64,000 nt of DNA, from positions 107,001 through 171,000 of the forward strand of contig NZ_CP115465.1 in the NCBI RefSeq assembly GCF_027912535.1, written 5' to 3'. Below are positions 8,308 to 16,208 of the stretch, in pieces. The translations under genes were made by a program, and so were the position numbers. Within the stretch, counting starts at the first letter, position 1, and the number at the start of each line of letters is the position of its first letter. Below the pieces are notes generated by a model that saw only the letters and a list, made by a program, of their open reading frames with translations, was not told the DNA's origin and searched no databases. Origin of the DNA: Brevundimonas sp. NIBR11 (lineage in GTDB: Bacteria > Pseudomonadota > Alphaproteobacteria > Caulobacterales > Caulobacteraceae).

Positions 8308-8960
8308 CGTTCGAGCCCGGTCAGGACAGGAGGGCCGCCGACGAGGCGCGGCTGGCCGATCAGGCCGGTCGCTGGCGCTCGCGGTCGCGCCGGGTGCACC
8401 TCTATCGCCGCCTGCTGCCGATCCTGATCGTCGTGCTGGCGGGCGGGGCCCTGACCTGGACGGTGTTCCGCACCGTCATGTCGGGCGTCGAGCGCGAGGC
8501 CAGCGCGGCCAAGGAAATCCGCCTCGACAACCCCATGTTCCATGGTCAGGACGCCGCCGGGCGGTCCTTCATCATCGGGGCCGAGGGGGCGGTGCGCGAC
8601 CCGGCGACGGGGCGGTTCCGCCTCAATGGCCCGGTGCTGAGGCTCAATCTCGGGGGCACCAAGGTGACCGAGATGACCGCCGACGCCGGCATCTACAACG
8701 AGGCCGAACGTACGGTGACCATCGGCCCCAATGTGCGGATTTCCGACGGGGGATCGGGCTTTACCCTGACGACGCCGGAGGCCGTGGTCGATACGGCGAC
8801 GGGGGTGGTGACGGGCGACAAGGGCGTCGAGGGGCGCGGCCCCCTTGGAACCATCTCGGCAACGTCCTATGCCATCCATGAACAGGGCCAACGGGTCGTG
8901 TTCAGCGGTTCCGGCGATAACAAGGTGCGGGGGACCATCGCCCCCGCTTCCGGTGAATGA
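8304..8960 (+). CDS. lptC: LPS export ABC transporter periplasmic protein LptC
   Basis: A 218-residue bitopic inner-membrane protein. The N-terminus is cytoplasmic and charged, one transmembrane helix lies at about residues 35-57 (LLPILIVVLAGGALTWTVF), and the periplasmic part is an LptC/OstA-like beta-jellyroll (LDNPMFHGQDAAGRSFII, TADAGIYNEAERTVTI). LptC relays lipopolysaccharide from LptB2FG to LptA. The start ATG at 8304 overlaps the stop of rnd. lptA begins one base after this stop. Assignment is strong from position and fold pattern. Confidence 0.93.
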   Translation: MTFEPGQDRRAADEARLADQAGRWRSRSRRVHLYRRLLPILIVVLAGGALTWTVFRTVMSGVEREASAAKEIRLDNPMFHGQDAAGRSFIIGAEGAVRDPATGRFRLNGPVLRLNLGGTKVTEMTADAGIYNEAERTVTIGPNVRISDGGSGFTLTTPEAVVDTATGVVTGDKGVEGRGPLGTISATSYAIHEQGQRVVFSGSGDNKVRGTIAPASGE

Positions 8961-8961
8961 C

Positions 8962-9453
8962 ATGAAGACCAGCCACCTCATCCTGACCGGCGCGACCATC
9001 CTGGCCCTGAGCCTCGGCGGCGTCGCGTTCGCGCAAAACCGGGCCAGCGTCAGCAACCAACCGATCGGCTACGGGGCCGACACGGGAGAGCTGACAAACA
9101 CGGCGGTGTCCCTGCGCGGACGGGCAGAGATCACGCAAGGGCAGACACGCCTGCGCGCCAACGCCATCGAGGGGGCGCGCGACGCCCAGGGCGGTCTCAC
9201 CCGGATCGAGGCCTCGGGCGAGGTCTATTACGTCACCCCCAACGAGACGATCCGGGGCGACCGGGCCGTCTACACCGTGGCCAACGCCACCGTGGTGGTG
9301 ACCGGAGACGTCATCCTGACCCAGGGCCAGAACGTCTTGACCGGCGCCAGCCTGACCTACAACGTCGACACCGGCCAGGCGCGGATCCAGGGCGGCACGG
9401 GCGCCAACGGCGGCCGGGTCCGCGGCGTCTTCTATCCCGAAGGGTCGAACTGA
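8962..9453 (+). CDS. lptA: LPS transport periplasmic bridge protein LptA
   Basis: A 163-residue exported protein with an N-terminal signal peptide cleaved after GGVAFA-QN. It is an OstA-like beta-jellyroll with repeated short strands (VSLRGRAEITQGQTRLRANAIE, GEVYYVTPNETIRGDRAVY, NVLTGASLTYNVDTGQARIQGG). It forms the periplasmic bridge carrying LPS to the outer membrane. The start ATG at 8962 is chosen because it opens the signal peptide. It sits between lptC and lptB, as in most Gram-negative bacteria. Confidence 0.94.
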   Translation: MKTSHLILTGATILALSLGGVAFAQNRASVSNQPIGYGADTGELTNTAVSLRGRAEITQGQTRLRANAIEGARDAQGGLTRIEASGEVYYVTPNETIRGDRAVYTVANATVVVTGDVILTQGQNVLTGASLTYNVDTGQARIQGGTGANGGRVRGVFYPEGSN

Positions 9454-9459
9454 GGCGGA

Positions 9460-10254
9460 ATGGCCCGCAAGGAACTCTCCGCCCTCAACCTGGAAGACCG
9501 CGAGACCGACAAGGTCGCCGCGCCCGAGGTTGCGCCTGAAAAGGGCCTGCGGGTCCGCAACATCGCCCGGGCCTTCGGCCCTCGTCAGGTGGTGTCCGAC
9601 GTCTCCCTGACAGTCCAGCGTGGCGAGGTCGCGGGTCTGCTGGGCCCCAACGGCGCCGGCAAGACCACCTGCTTCTACATGATCACCGGCCTGATCCCGG
9701 CCGACAGCGGGTCGATCTGGCTGGACGGCGAGGAGATCACCTCCCAGCCCATGTACCAGCGCGCCCGCATGGGGCTGGGCTATCTGGCGCAGGAGGCCTC
9801 GATCTTCCGCGGCATGACGGTCGAGCAGAACGTCATGTCGGTCGTCGAACTGAACGAGACCGGCAAGGCGATCGAGGTCGAGACCACGCGGCTGCTGGAA
9901 GAACTGCATATCGATCATCTGCGTCACGCGCCGGCGACGGCCCTGTCGGGCGGCGAACGCCGTCGGGTGGAGATCGCGCGGTCCCTGGCCGGCAAGCCCA
10001 GCTTCATGCTGCTGGACGAACCGTTCGCCGGCATCGACCCCTTGGCCATCGCCGACATCCGCCAGGTGATCCGCTATCTGGCGGGCGAGGGGATCGGGGT
10101 CCTGATCACCGACCACAATGTCCGCGAGACCCTGGACATCATCGACCGCGCCTCGATCATCTCGAACGGCAGCGTGCTGTTCGAGGGCACGGCAGACGAG
10201 GTCATCCACGACCCCGAGGTCCGCCGCGTGTATCTGGGCGACCTCTACGGCTGA
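9460..10254 (+). CDS. lptB: LPS export ABC transporter ATP-binding protein LptB
   Basis: A 264-residue ABC ATPase: Walker A GPNGAGKTT, Q-loop, signature LSGGERRRVEIARSLA, Walker B SFMLLDEPFAGIDP and switch His in TDHNVRETLDI. DEPFAGIDPLAI is diagnostic of LptB. It powers LPS extraction with LptF/LptG, which are not in the window. A charged N-terminal extension of about 30 residues precedes the ABC domain. It starts 6 bases after lptA. In most proteobacteria rpoN follows directly; here an accessory insert intervenes. Confidence 0.96.
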   Translation: MARKELSALNLEDRETDKVAAPEVAPEKGLRVRNIARAFGPRQVVSDVSLTVQRGEVAGLLGPNGAGKTTCFYMITGLIPADSGSIWLDGEEITSQPMYQRARMGLGYLAQEASIFRGMTVEQNVMSVVELNETGKAIEVETTRLLEELHIDHLRHAPATALSGGERRRVEIARSLAGKPSFMLLDEPFAGIDPLAIADIRQVIRYLAGEGIGVLITDHNVRETLDIIDRASIISNGSVLFEGTADEVIHDPEVRRVYLGDLYG

Positions 10255-10344
10255 CCACGCTCCGCACGGTGCTCGACAGCGATCTTCTTTCGCCCGCGAA
10301 TCGGACATACCTTTTTTACCGGGCATTCAGAGCGCGAGCAGCGA

Positions 10345-11364
10345 GTGAGCGACAATTCCGATAAGGATCGCGAAGCTTCGGAAGCCTCGGAACGCCGGCC
10401 GATTCCGCTCCTGCGCTTCACCACCGACGATCTGCCGCCCGAGGACCGCTACCGGGCCTGGCATCTGAGGGACTGGCCGCGCACCCAGCCCATCTATCGC
10501 ACCGACCCGACAGAGCCGTTCGACACGCGCTGGCTGTCGGGGCAGCTGGGGCCGGTCATGTTCGCCCGCGTGGAGATCACCGGCATGCGCTGGGAGCGGC
10601 GGCTGGACGACATCCGTGGCTCGGACTTCGATCCCATCATCATCAGCATGATGAAACGCGGAGAAGCCAAGGGCGATTTCGACGGCCGAGCCTTGCACGA
10701 AACGCCGGGAACCTTCCATTTCCATGACCTGGCCCGACCTTCGCTGCATGTTTCGAGCGCCAGTCTGACCTACAATCTAGTGTTGCCGCGCGAGCTGGCG
10801 GTCGAGCGGTTCGGACCGATCGGAGACCTGCATGGCCTGGTGGTCGCCGAGAAGGACGCGAAGCTCGCCTTCGCCCTGGCCGACCAGGTCAGCGACATGC
10901 TGACGGAGATGGATGCGGATCAGGCCGACAGCCTGGGTCGGATCTTTCTGGAGACCCTGGCGGTCGCCCTGGCGGCGGTAAGACCCACGCAGACGGGCCG
11001 GGTCTCCGCCCAGGTCAAGCTGCGGCAAGCCGCCGATAAGCTGATCGACTTCCAATTGGCCTCGCGCGACCTGGGCGCCGATGAGATCGCCCGCAACCTG
11101 GGCGTATCGCGCAGGCGGTTGTTCGACGCCTTCCGCGACGAGGGCGGGGTGCGCGCCCACCTGCTGACGCGACGTCTGGAACGCGCTCGCGCGGCCCTGT
11201 CCGCTCAGGAGCGCGAGGAGCCGATCGGACTGATGGCCCATCGGTTCGGTTTCGCCGACGCCGCCCACCTCAGCCGCGCATTCCGCGCCCGGTTCGGCAT
11301 GACCCCCAGCCAGTACCGTCGCATGCTTCGCGCCGACCGCGAGATGCTCGCGCCTGAGGCGTAG
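10345..11364 (+). CDS. AraC-family transcriptional regulator
   Basis: A 339-residue regulator. The N-terminal half resembles the AraC-binding-like (AraC_binding_2) sensor domain (RYRAWHLRDW, FHFHDLARPSLH). The C-terminal 100 residues form the double helix-turn-helix AraC domain (LGADEIARNLGVSRRRLFDAF and FGFADAAHLSRAFRARFGMTPSQYRR). The start is GTG at 10345. It is the first gene of the insert between lptB and rpoN and faces the two IPTL-CTERM genes, so it is a plausible regulator of them, though nothing in the sequence proves this. The ligand is unknown. Confidence 0.92.
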   Translation: MSDNSDKDREASEASERRPIPLLRFTTDDLPPEDRYRAWHLRDWPRTQPIYRTDPTEPFDTRWLSGQLGPVMFARVEITGMRWERRLDDIRGSDFDPIIISMMKRGEAKGDFDGRALHETPGTFHFHDLARPSLHVSSASLTYNLVLPRELAVERFGPIGDLHGLVVAEKDAKLAFALADQVSDMLTEMDADQADSLGRIFLETLAVALAAVRPTQTGRVSAQVKLRQAADKLIDFQLASRDLGADEIARNLGVSRRRLFDAFRDEGGVRAHLLTRRLERARAALSAQEREEPIGLMAHRFGFADAAHLSRAFRARFGMTPSQYRRMLRADREMLAPEA

Positions 11365-11375
11365 GGCGCACGCCG

Positions 11376-11438
11376 GTTCAATTATTGGGCGCGAAGATAC
11401 AAGAGATCGTCGGCCTTGCCTTGAGCCGTTCTGGCTAG
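11376..11438 (+). promoter_or_regulatory. Upstream block shared by two IPTL-CTERM genes, copy 1
   Basis: A 32-base block at 11376-11407 aligns without gaps to 12249-12280 (GTTCAATT, then about three quarters identical positions). Both copies carry GGCTAG with its first base exactly 33 bases after the C of CAAG in the block (here 11433-11438). The pair probably represents a duplicated promoter or operator. Core promoter elements are not certain. Confidence 0.55.
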
Positions 11439-11468
11439 AGTCTCCTGACTGTTCGCGGACCGGGGCCA

Positions 11469-11541
11469 GCGCCGATCAGTATGCCGCGCCCGCCGGGCGG
11501 GCGCGATCGGGTTCAGAGTGGGCGATGATCCTGATCGGCGC
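11469..11541 (+). promoter_or_regulatory. Structured 5' leader before first IPTL-CTERM gene
   Basis: A perfect 11-bp inverted repeat (GCGCCGATCAG at 11469-11479, CTGATCGGCGC at 11531-11541) encloses a perfect 9-bp hairpin (11485-11493 with 11497-11505, loop CGG). If transcription starts near the GGCTAG at 11433, this lies in the untranslated leader, about 55 bases before the start codon. The structure is seen; a regulatory role is inference. Confidence 0.5.
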
Positions 11542-11594
11542 GCTTCACCTGGCGGCGACCCCTTGCCGCCCATGCGGCCTGAAGGATTAACTCA

Positions 11595-12209
11595 ATGAAG
11601 CGCTTCGAATGCCTGCGGCCACTGATGGTTGCGCTATCCCTGGTGCTCGGCGGCGGCACGGGGGCGATGGCGCAAAGCATCAGCCAGCCGAACGCATCGT
11701 TCGCCCCGACCAATGGCGGCCAAGGGCAGTCGTTCACCGCCCTCGTGACCGGAACGGTCACACAGATACAGGTCCGGCCAAGGACGACCACCGGAGTTTT
11801 CCAGCTCCGCTTCTATAACGGACCCAACGGCTCGGGCATTCCCTCAAATGTCGGAACGCCCGCCTACTCTCAGCCCGTGGCCTTGGTGGATCAGAACAGT
11901 AACTCGTCGGGATTCCAGACGATCGTACTGACAACGCCCTTTCCGGTGACGGCGGGATCGAAATACAGCTTTGTCTTCGACGTGGGCCAGTTAGCCGCCG
12001 CGGCGGACGATCCCTATGCGGGCGGCACGATGATCCTGGAGAGCGGTGCGGCGGCCTCCGCCCTGGACGCCGCGTTCGGCGTGACATTCGCCGCCGCCCC
12101 AGCCGCCGCACCTGTGCCGACAATGATGGAATGGACGATGATCCTGTTCGGATTCATGCTGGCGAGCGGGGCCGTCGCCATGGTCCAGCGGCGCAGGCGT
12201 GGGGCCTGA
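11595..12209 (+). CDS. Secreted protein with C-terminal IPTL-CTERM sorting signal (1)
   Basis: A 204-residue exported protein. The signal peptide ends at GAMA-QS. The middle is a beta-rich domain of unknown family (TVTQIQVRPRTTTGVFQLRFYN, VTAGSKYSFVFDVG). The C-terminus has the tripartite sorting signal: PVPTMMEW, a hydrophobic helix (MILFGFMLASGAVAMV) and a basic tail QRRRRGA. This is the IPTL-CTERM pattern, thought to be processed by an exosortase-type system and to lead to surface attachment. The motif reads PTMMEW rather than PTLSEW. The start ATG has AAGGA upstream. It neighbours a second IPTL-CTERM gene with a related upstream region. Confidence 0.85.
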   Translation: MKRFECLRPLMVALSLVLGGGTGAMAQSISQPNASFAPTNGGQGQSFTALVTGTVTQIQVRPRTTTGVFQLRFYNGPNGSGIPSNVGTPAYSQPVALVDQNSNSSGFQTIVLTTPFPVTAGSKYSFVFDVGQLAAAADDPYAGGTMILESGAAASALDAAFGVTFAAAPAAAPVPTMMEWTMILFGFMLASGAVAMVQRRRRGA

Positions 12210-12248
12210 CGCCGCCGTTCTGGAGCCGGGCGCAGCCGGAGCGTCAAA

Positions 12249-12311
12249 GTTCAATTCTTTGGCACGGACATTCAAGAAATGACGGGATCCACGACCGCTC
12301 CGCCGGGCTAG
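12249..12311 (+). promoter_or_regulatory. Upstream block shared by two IPTL-CTERM genes, copy 2
   Basis: This is the partner of the block at 11376-11438, with a 32-base alignable segment (12249-12280) and GGCTAG at 12306-12311 at the same 33-base offset. It ends 37 bases before the start of the second IPTL-CTERM gene. Confidence 0.55.
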
Positions 12312-12348
12312 GATTCGATCTGCGGCCTCCTCGTCGTAGGTCGGAGCC

Positions 12349-13503
12349 ATGGGGGCCACAGTGATCAACTCGTTCCGCGCCGGGCGCGCGATCGTTCCCG
12401 CAATCTCGCGTCGCTCCAGTCTGCGCCGGTCGCTGACGTGGGTCGTCGGCCTTCTTGCGCTCGCATGGTCAGGTGTCGCCTTGGCCCAGAACGCCTATGT
12501 GGCGGGCGTGAACACCAACGACGTCTCCGTCGTGTCCTCGCTCAGCAACTCGGTGCTCACGACCGTGTCGGTGGGAACCAGTCCCTACGGCGTGGCGGTC
12601 TCGCCCGACGGAAGCCGCGCCTATGTCGTCAACAACGGCTCCAATAACGTCTCGGTCATCAACACGACCACGAATGGGGTCGTGGCGACGATCAGCGTCG
12701 GCGCGGGTCCGCTGGGCATCGCCATCAGCCCGAACGGCGCGCGGGCCTATGTGACGAACGACCAAGCCGGCGCCGTCTCGGTCATCGACACCGCCAGCAA
12801 CACGGTCGTCGCCACCGTGCCGGTCGGTTCGGGGCCTTATGGGGTGGCCGTCAGCGCGGACGGCAGCCGCGCCTACGTCTCGAATTTCAACAACGGCACC
12901 GTTTCGGTGATCAACACCGCGACGAACAGCGTCATCACGACCATCTCCGTCGGCAGCGGCGCGAGCGACGTGGCGACGAGCTTGGACGGAACGCGGGTCT
13001 ATGTCGCGAACGCCGGCAACGCTGGGGGCAACAGCGTGTCGGTCATCAACACCGCGACCAACACCGTGGTGTCGACGATCTTGACCGCGAATCCCGTCGC
13101 GGTGGCTGTCAGCCCGAACAGCAGCCGGGTGTATGTCGCCAACCAGAGTTCCAATGCCGTTTCAGTATTCAACGCCGCCACGAACGCCTTGGTCGCGACC
13201 ATTCCGCTAGCCATCAGCTCGGCCCCCTCTGGGCTTTCCCTCACACCTGACGGCCTGCGGCTTTACGTGGTCAATCAGGGCACATCCAAAGTCGATGTCA
13301 TCGACACCGCGACCAACCTGATCGTCGCGACCGCCACGCTGGCCCCCGGGTCGGGGCCGTCCACTTTCGGCCAGTTCGTTCGACCGGCCGCCCCGACCGT
13401 GGCCGTCGCCGTTCCGACCCTGTCGGAATGGGCGATGATCCTGCTGGGTCTGATGCTGGCGGGTGGAGCGGCCTTGATGATCCAGCGCCGCCGGCTCGCC
13501 TAG
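12349..13503 (+). CDS. Secreted YVTN-type beta-propeller protein with IPTL-CTERM signal (2)
   Basis: A 384-residue exported protein. After an Arg-rich N-terminus and signal peptide (VGLLALAWSGVALA-QN) come about seven repeats of the YVTN/NHL type, each containing SVINTATNxVVxTIxVGxxPxGVAVSPDGSRAYVxN. They predict a seven-bladed beta-propeller. The C-terminus is a textbook IPTL-CTERM signal: VPTLSEWAMILLGLMLAGG, helix, then MIQRRRLA. It is probably a surface-anchored binding or adhesion protein; the ligand is unknown. ATG at 12349 has GGAG just upstream; an in-frame GTG at 12361 is an alternative start. Confidence 0.9.
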   Translation: MGATVINSFRAGRAIVPAISRRSSLRRSLTWVVGLLALAWSGVALAQNAYVAGVNTNDVSVVSSLSNSVLTTVSVGTSPYGVAVSPDGSRAYVVNNGSNNVSVINTTTNGVVATISVGAGPLGIAISPNGARAYVTNDQAGAVSVIDTASNTVVATVPVGSGPYGVAVSADGSRAYVSNFNNGTVSVINTATNSVITTISVGSGASDVATSLDGTRVYVANAGNAGGNSVSVINTATNTVVSTILTANPVAVAVSPNSSRVYVANQSSNAVSVFNAATNALVATIPLAISSAPSGLSLTPDGLRLYVVNQGTSKVDVIDTATNLIVATATLAPGSGPSTFGQFVRPAAPTVAVAVPTLSEWAMILLGLMLAGGAALMIQRRRLA

Positions 13504-13586
13504 CGGCTCTGCGCCTCCGCGGCTGAGGCGGGCATTAACCTTCGCCGTAAGCGGGGTCTCAATCCTCGGGGCCGAAGCTCCGGGTC

Positions 13587-13814
13587 ATGCTGGCGGTTCT
13601 CGACTACTGCATCACCGCGCCCGGGCGGCTGGCCGTCTGGCTGCGCTGGGCGATGCCGACGTCGCGCTATTTCCACGACGACGAGGCCCGGGACGATCCG
13701 TGGTGGCGATGGAGTCTGTCGGGGACCTTCTATGCCGGTCTGTACGGCGCGGCGGATGCGGGCCTGTTCGAGGGCCTCTGGGCGCACATCGCTCTGGCGT
13801 TCGCCTCGCGTTAA
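13587..13814 (+). CDS. Small hypothetical protein upstream of rpoN
   Basis: A 75-residue ORF rich in Trp and Tyr (AVWLRWAMPTSRYFHDDEARDDPWWRWS) with amphipathic or weakly membrane-associated segments at both ends. The ribosome site is weak. It lies on the rpoN strand, 65 bases upstream. Composition looks protein-like rather than random, but I recognise no family, so its reality is uncertain. Confidence 0.42.
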   Translation: MLAVLDYCITAPGRLAVWLRWAMPTSRYFHDDEARDDPWWRWSLSGTFYAGLYGAADAGLFEGLWAHIALAFASR

Positions 13815-13879
13815 CCGCTCCGCGCGATGTTGGCCCCTAGCAAGTTCCGGGCCATGACGGCCCACGGGGGAGCGTCCGG

Positions 13880-15382
13880 GTGATCGGTCAAAGGCTTGAG
13901 GTTCGGCAGGGGCAGGGGCTGGTCATCACGCCCCAGCTGCAGCAGGCGATCAAGCTTCTGCAACTGTCCAACCAGGAGCTGGACGAATACGTCGAGGCCG
14001 AGCTCGAGAAAAACCCGCTCCTCCAGCGCGAAGAGGCGGAGGGCGGGGTGGAGGCCACCCGGGATGCGCCCGCGGACGCCGCCGAGCTGAGCTTCTCCGA
14101 GGCCGAGGCCTCGGACCGATCCTCCACCGTCGATGCGCGTGAGGACGACGTCTATGGCGACGCCACCCCGGGTGAGCGCACCTCGGATCGGCTGTCCGAC
14201 GAGGCGGCCGAACAACCGGGGCTGTCGGACTGGTCGGCCGCCGGGAAGGGCGGGTCCTTCAATGACGGCGACGGCGGCGAGCGCCCGGAACGTCATGATC
14301 CCACCCTGTGGGAGCATCTGCAGGAACAGGCGTCCTCGGCCGGGTTCTCCGCCACCGACCACGCCATCGCGCTGAGCCTGATCGACGGAGTGGACGAGGG
14401 CGGCTATCTGCGCGGCGAACTGGGGGAGATCGCCGACCGTCTGGGCTGCGGTCTGGAGCGGGTCGAGGCGGTGCTGGCCGTCTGTCACGGGTTCGAGCCG
14501 ACGGGCGTCATGGCGCGGTCGGTGCCGGAGTGTCTGAAGCTGCAGCTGGTCGAGCGGAACCGGTTCGATCCGGCCATGGGAGCCCTGCTCGACAACCTGG
14601 ATCTGCTGGCCAAACGCGATCTGGCGGGTTTGCGCCAGGTCTGCGGCGTCGACGCCGAGGATCTGGCCGAGATGATCTCCGAGCTGAAGGCCCTGACGCC
14701 CCGGCCGGGCGCAGGCTTCGCCGGCGAGATCGCCCAGACCATCATTCCCGACGTGCACGTCCGGCCCGATCCCGCCGGCGGCTGGCGGGTGGAGCTGAAC
14801 GCCGACACCCTGCCGCGTCTGCTGGTCGACAAACGCTACCACGCCTCGGTTTCGGCCGGCGCGCGGACCGAGACGGAAAAGGCCTTCGTCGCCGACTGCG
14901 CGGCCCAGGCCAACTGGTTGGTCAAGTCGCTGGATCAGCGGGCCAAGACCATCCTCAAGGTCGGCTCCGAGATCGTGCGCCAGCAGGACGCCTTCCTGGC
15001 CTTCGGGGTGGAATTCCTGCGCCCGCTCAACCTGAAGACCGTGGCCGATGCGATCGGCATGCACGAATCGACGGTCAGCCGGGTGACCTCGAACAAATAC
15101 GTCTCGACCCCGCGCGGGGTGTTCGAGCTGAAATTCTTCTTCACCGCCGCGATCCAGGCGACCGACGGCGGGGCGACCCACTCCGCCGAGGCCGTCCGTC
15201 ACCGGATCAAGTCGATGATCGACCACGAAGCCCGCGACGGCGACGTTTTGTCCGACGACCGGATCGTCGAAATCCTCAAGGAAGCCGGCATCGACATCGC
15301 CCGGCGCACGGTCGCCAAGTATCGGGAAGCGCTGAGGATTCCGTCCTCCGTCGAGCGTCGCCGGATGCTCAAGACCGCCTGA
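13880..15382 (+). CDS. rpoN: RNA polymerase sigma-54 factor
   Basis: A 500-residue sigma-54. Region I is intact (QRLEVRQGQGLVITPQLQQAIKLLQLSNQELDEYVEAELEKNPLLQ), followed by an acidic region II and the core-binding domain. The helix-turn-helix includes MHESTVSRVTSNKYVSTPRGVFELKFFF, and the RpoN box ARRTVAKYREALRIPSS is near the end. It directs transcription from -24/-12 promoters with enhancer-binding ATPases. The start is GTG at 13880 with GGGGGAG upstream. It is followed by hpf and ptsN in the canonical order, but separated from lptB by about 3.6 kb of accessory genes. Confidence 0.98.
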   Translation: MIGQRLEVRQGQGLVITPQLQQAIKLLQLSNQELDEYVEAELEKNPLLQREEAEGGVEATRDAPADAAELSFSEAEASDRSSTVDAREDDVYGDATPGERTSDRLSDEAAEQPGLSDWSAAGKGGSFNDGDGGERPERHDPTLWEHLQEQASSAGFSATDHAIALSLIDGVDEGGYLRGELGEIADRLGCGLERVEAVLAVCHGFEPTGVMARSVPECLKLQLVERNRFDPAMGALLDNLDLLAKRDLAGLRQVCGVDAEDLAEMISELKALTPRPGAGFAGEIAQTIIPDVHVRPDPAGGWRVELNADTLPRLLVDKRYHASVSAGARTETEKAFVADCAAQANWLVKSLDQRAKTILKVGSEIVRQQDAFLAFGVEFLRPLNLKTVADAIGMHESTVSRVTSNKYVSTPRGVFELKFFFTAAIQATDGGATHSAEAVRHRIKSMIDHEARDGDVLSDDRIVEILKEAGIDIARRTVAKYREALRIPSSVERRRMLKTA

Positions 15383-15421
15383 TCGAACAACAAAGCGTGA
15401 CCGTAAATTTGGTGTTCTCCG

Positions 15422-15452
15422 TTGACACCTTTCGCGGTCGGTCGCGTTCTAT
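15422..15452 (+). promoter_or_regulatory. Possible promoter for hpf, giving a near-leaderless mRNA
   Basis: TTGACA at 15422-15427 and TTCTAT at 15447-15452 are spaced 19 bases apart, slightly long. The hpf start ATG is only 5 bases beyond the -10-like element, and no Shine-Dalgarno sequence is seen, so the transcript could be leaderless. Confidence 0.35.
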
Positions 15453-15456
15453 CGAC

Positions 15457-16122
15457 ATGCAAGTCCAAGTGAGCGGCAAGCAAGTGGATGTCGGCGAAGC
15501 GTTAGGCTCGCGCATCTCCCAGGAACTCGAAGACGGAGTCGGAAAATACTTCGAACGCGGCGGCCAGGACGCCGAGGTCGTGGTGTCGAAGGACGGCCAC
15601 GGCTTCAAGGTGGACTGTTGGGTCCGCCTCGCGTCGGGCCAGTCCCTCGTGACGACCGGGCTGGGCGGCGACGCCCATGCCGCCTTCACCGACAGTCTCG
15701 AAAAGCTCGAGAAGCGGGTGCGTCGCTACAAGCGCCGGCTCAAGGATCACCACATCGGTCCCAAGGGCCTGTCGCCCGAGAAGACCGAGATGGCCGCCGC
15801 CTCCGTGGCGCGCAGCATCGTGCTTCGCAATCCCGACGATGATGTCGAGGATTCACTGTTCGACACCGCCGGCGCCGACGACGGCCCGCCTCCGGTCGGG
15901 ATGGTCATCGCCGAAAGCGTTTCGGAAATCCGCACGATTACGGTCGGTCGCGCGGTGCTGGAACTCGACATGACCGGCTATCCGGTCGTGTTCTTCAAGA
16001 ACGCGGCGCATGGCGGACTGTCGGTGGTCTATCGCCGGCCGGACGGCAATGTGGGGTGGATCGATCCGGAACGCACCGCGTCGTTGAATGGACACGGTTC
16101 TGTAAACGGTTCTGGCGCATAA
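15457..16122 (+). CDS. hpf: Ribosome hibernation promoting factor, long form
   Basis: A 221-residue protein. The N-terminal HPF/YfiA domain (MQVQVSGKQVDVGEALGSRI, VVVSKDGHGFKVDCWVRL, DSLEKLEKRVRRYKRRLKDH) binds the 30S decoding region. A linker leads to the C-terminal dimerisation domain (VLELDMTGYPVVFFKNAAHGGLSVVYRRPDGNVGWIDPE). This long form makes 100S ribosome dimers in stationary phase. The start at MQVQ matches the family N-terminus. It lies 74 bases after rpoN and is followed by a hairpin and ptsN. Confidence 0.95.
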   Translation: MQVQVSGKQVDVGEALGSRISQELEDGVGKYFERGGQDAEVVVSKDGHGFKVDCWVRLASGQSLVTTGLGGDAHAAFTDSLEKLEKRVRRYKRRLKDHHIGPKGLSPEKTEMAAASVARSIVLRNPDDDVEDSLFDTAGADDGPPPVGMVIAESVSEIRTITVGRAVLELDMTGYPVVFFKNAAHGGLSVVYRRPDGNVGWIDPERTASLNGHGSVNGSGA

Positions 16123-16130
16123 GACTTCCC

Positions 16131-16166
16131 AGAGGCGCGCGAACCGTCTAGACGGCGCGCGCCTCT
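16131..16166 (+). terminator. Hairpin between hpf and ptsN
   Basis: An 11-bp perfect stem (AGAGGCGCGCG at 16131-16141 with 16156-16166) lies 8 bases after the hpf stop. No clear U-tract follows, so it may attenuate rather than end transcription into ptsN. Confidence 0.55.
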
Positions 16167-16208
16167 AAAGGGGCCAGCCCACAACCTCGAGTATGAGTCG
16201 GGAAGATC

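Noticed and set aside
12349..13503. Repeated SVINTATN units considered as a DNA tandem repeat or CRISPR-like array
   Set aside because: The repeats are degenerate at DNA level and in frame; they encode beta-propeller blades.
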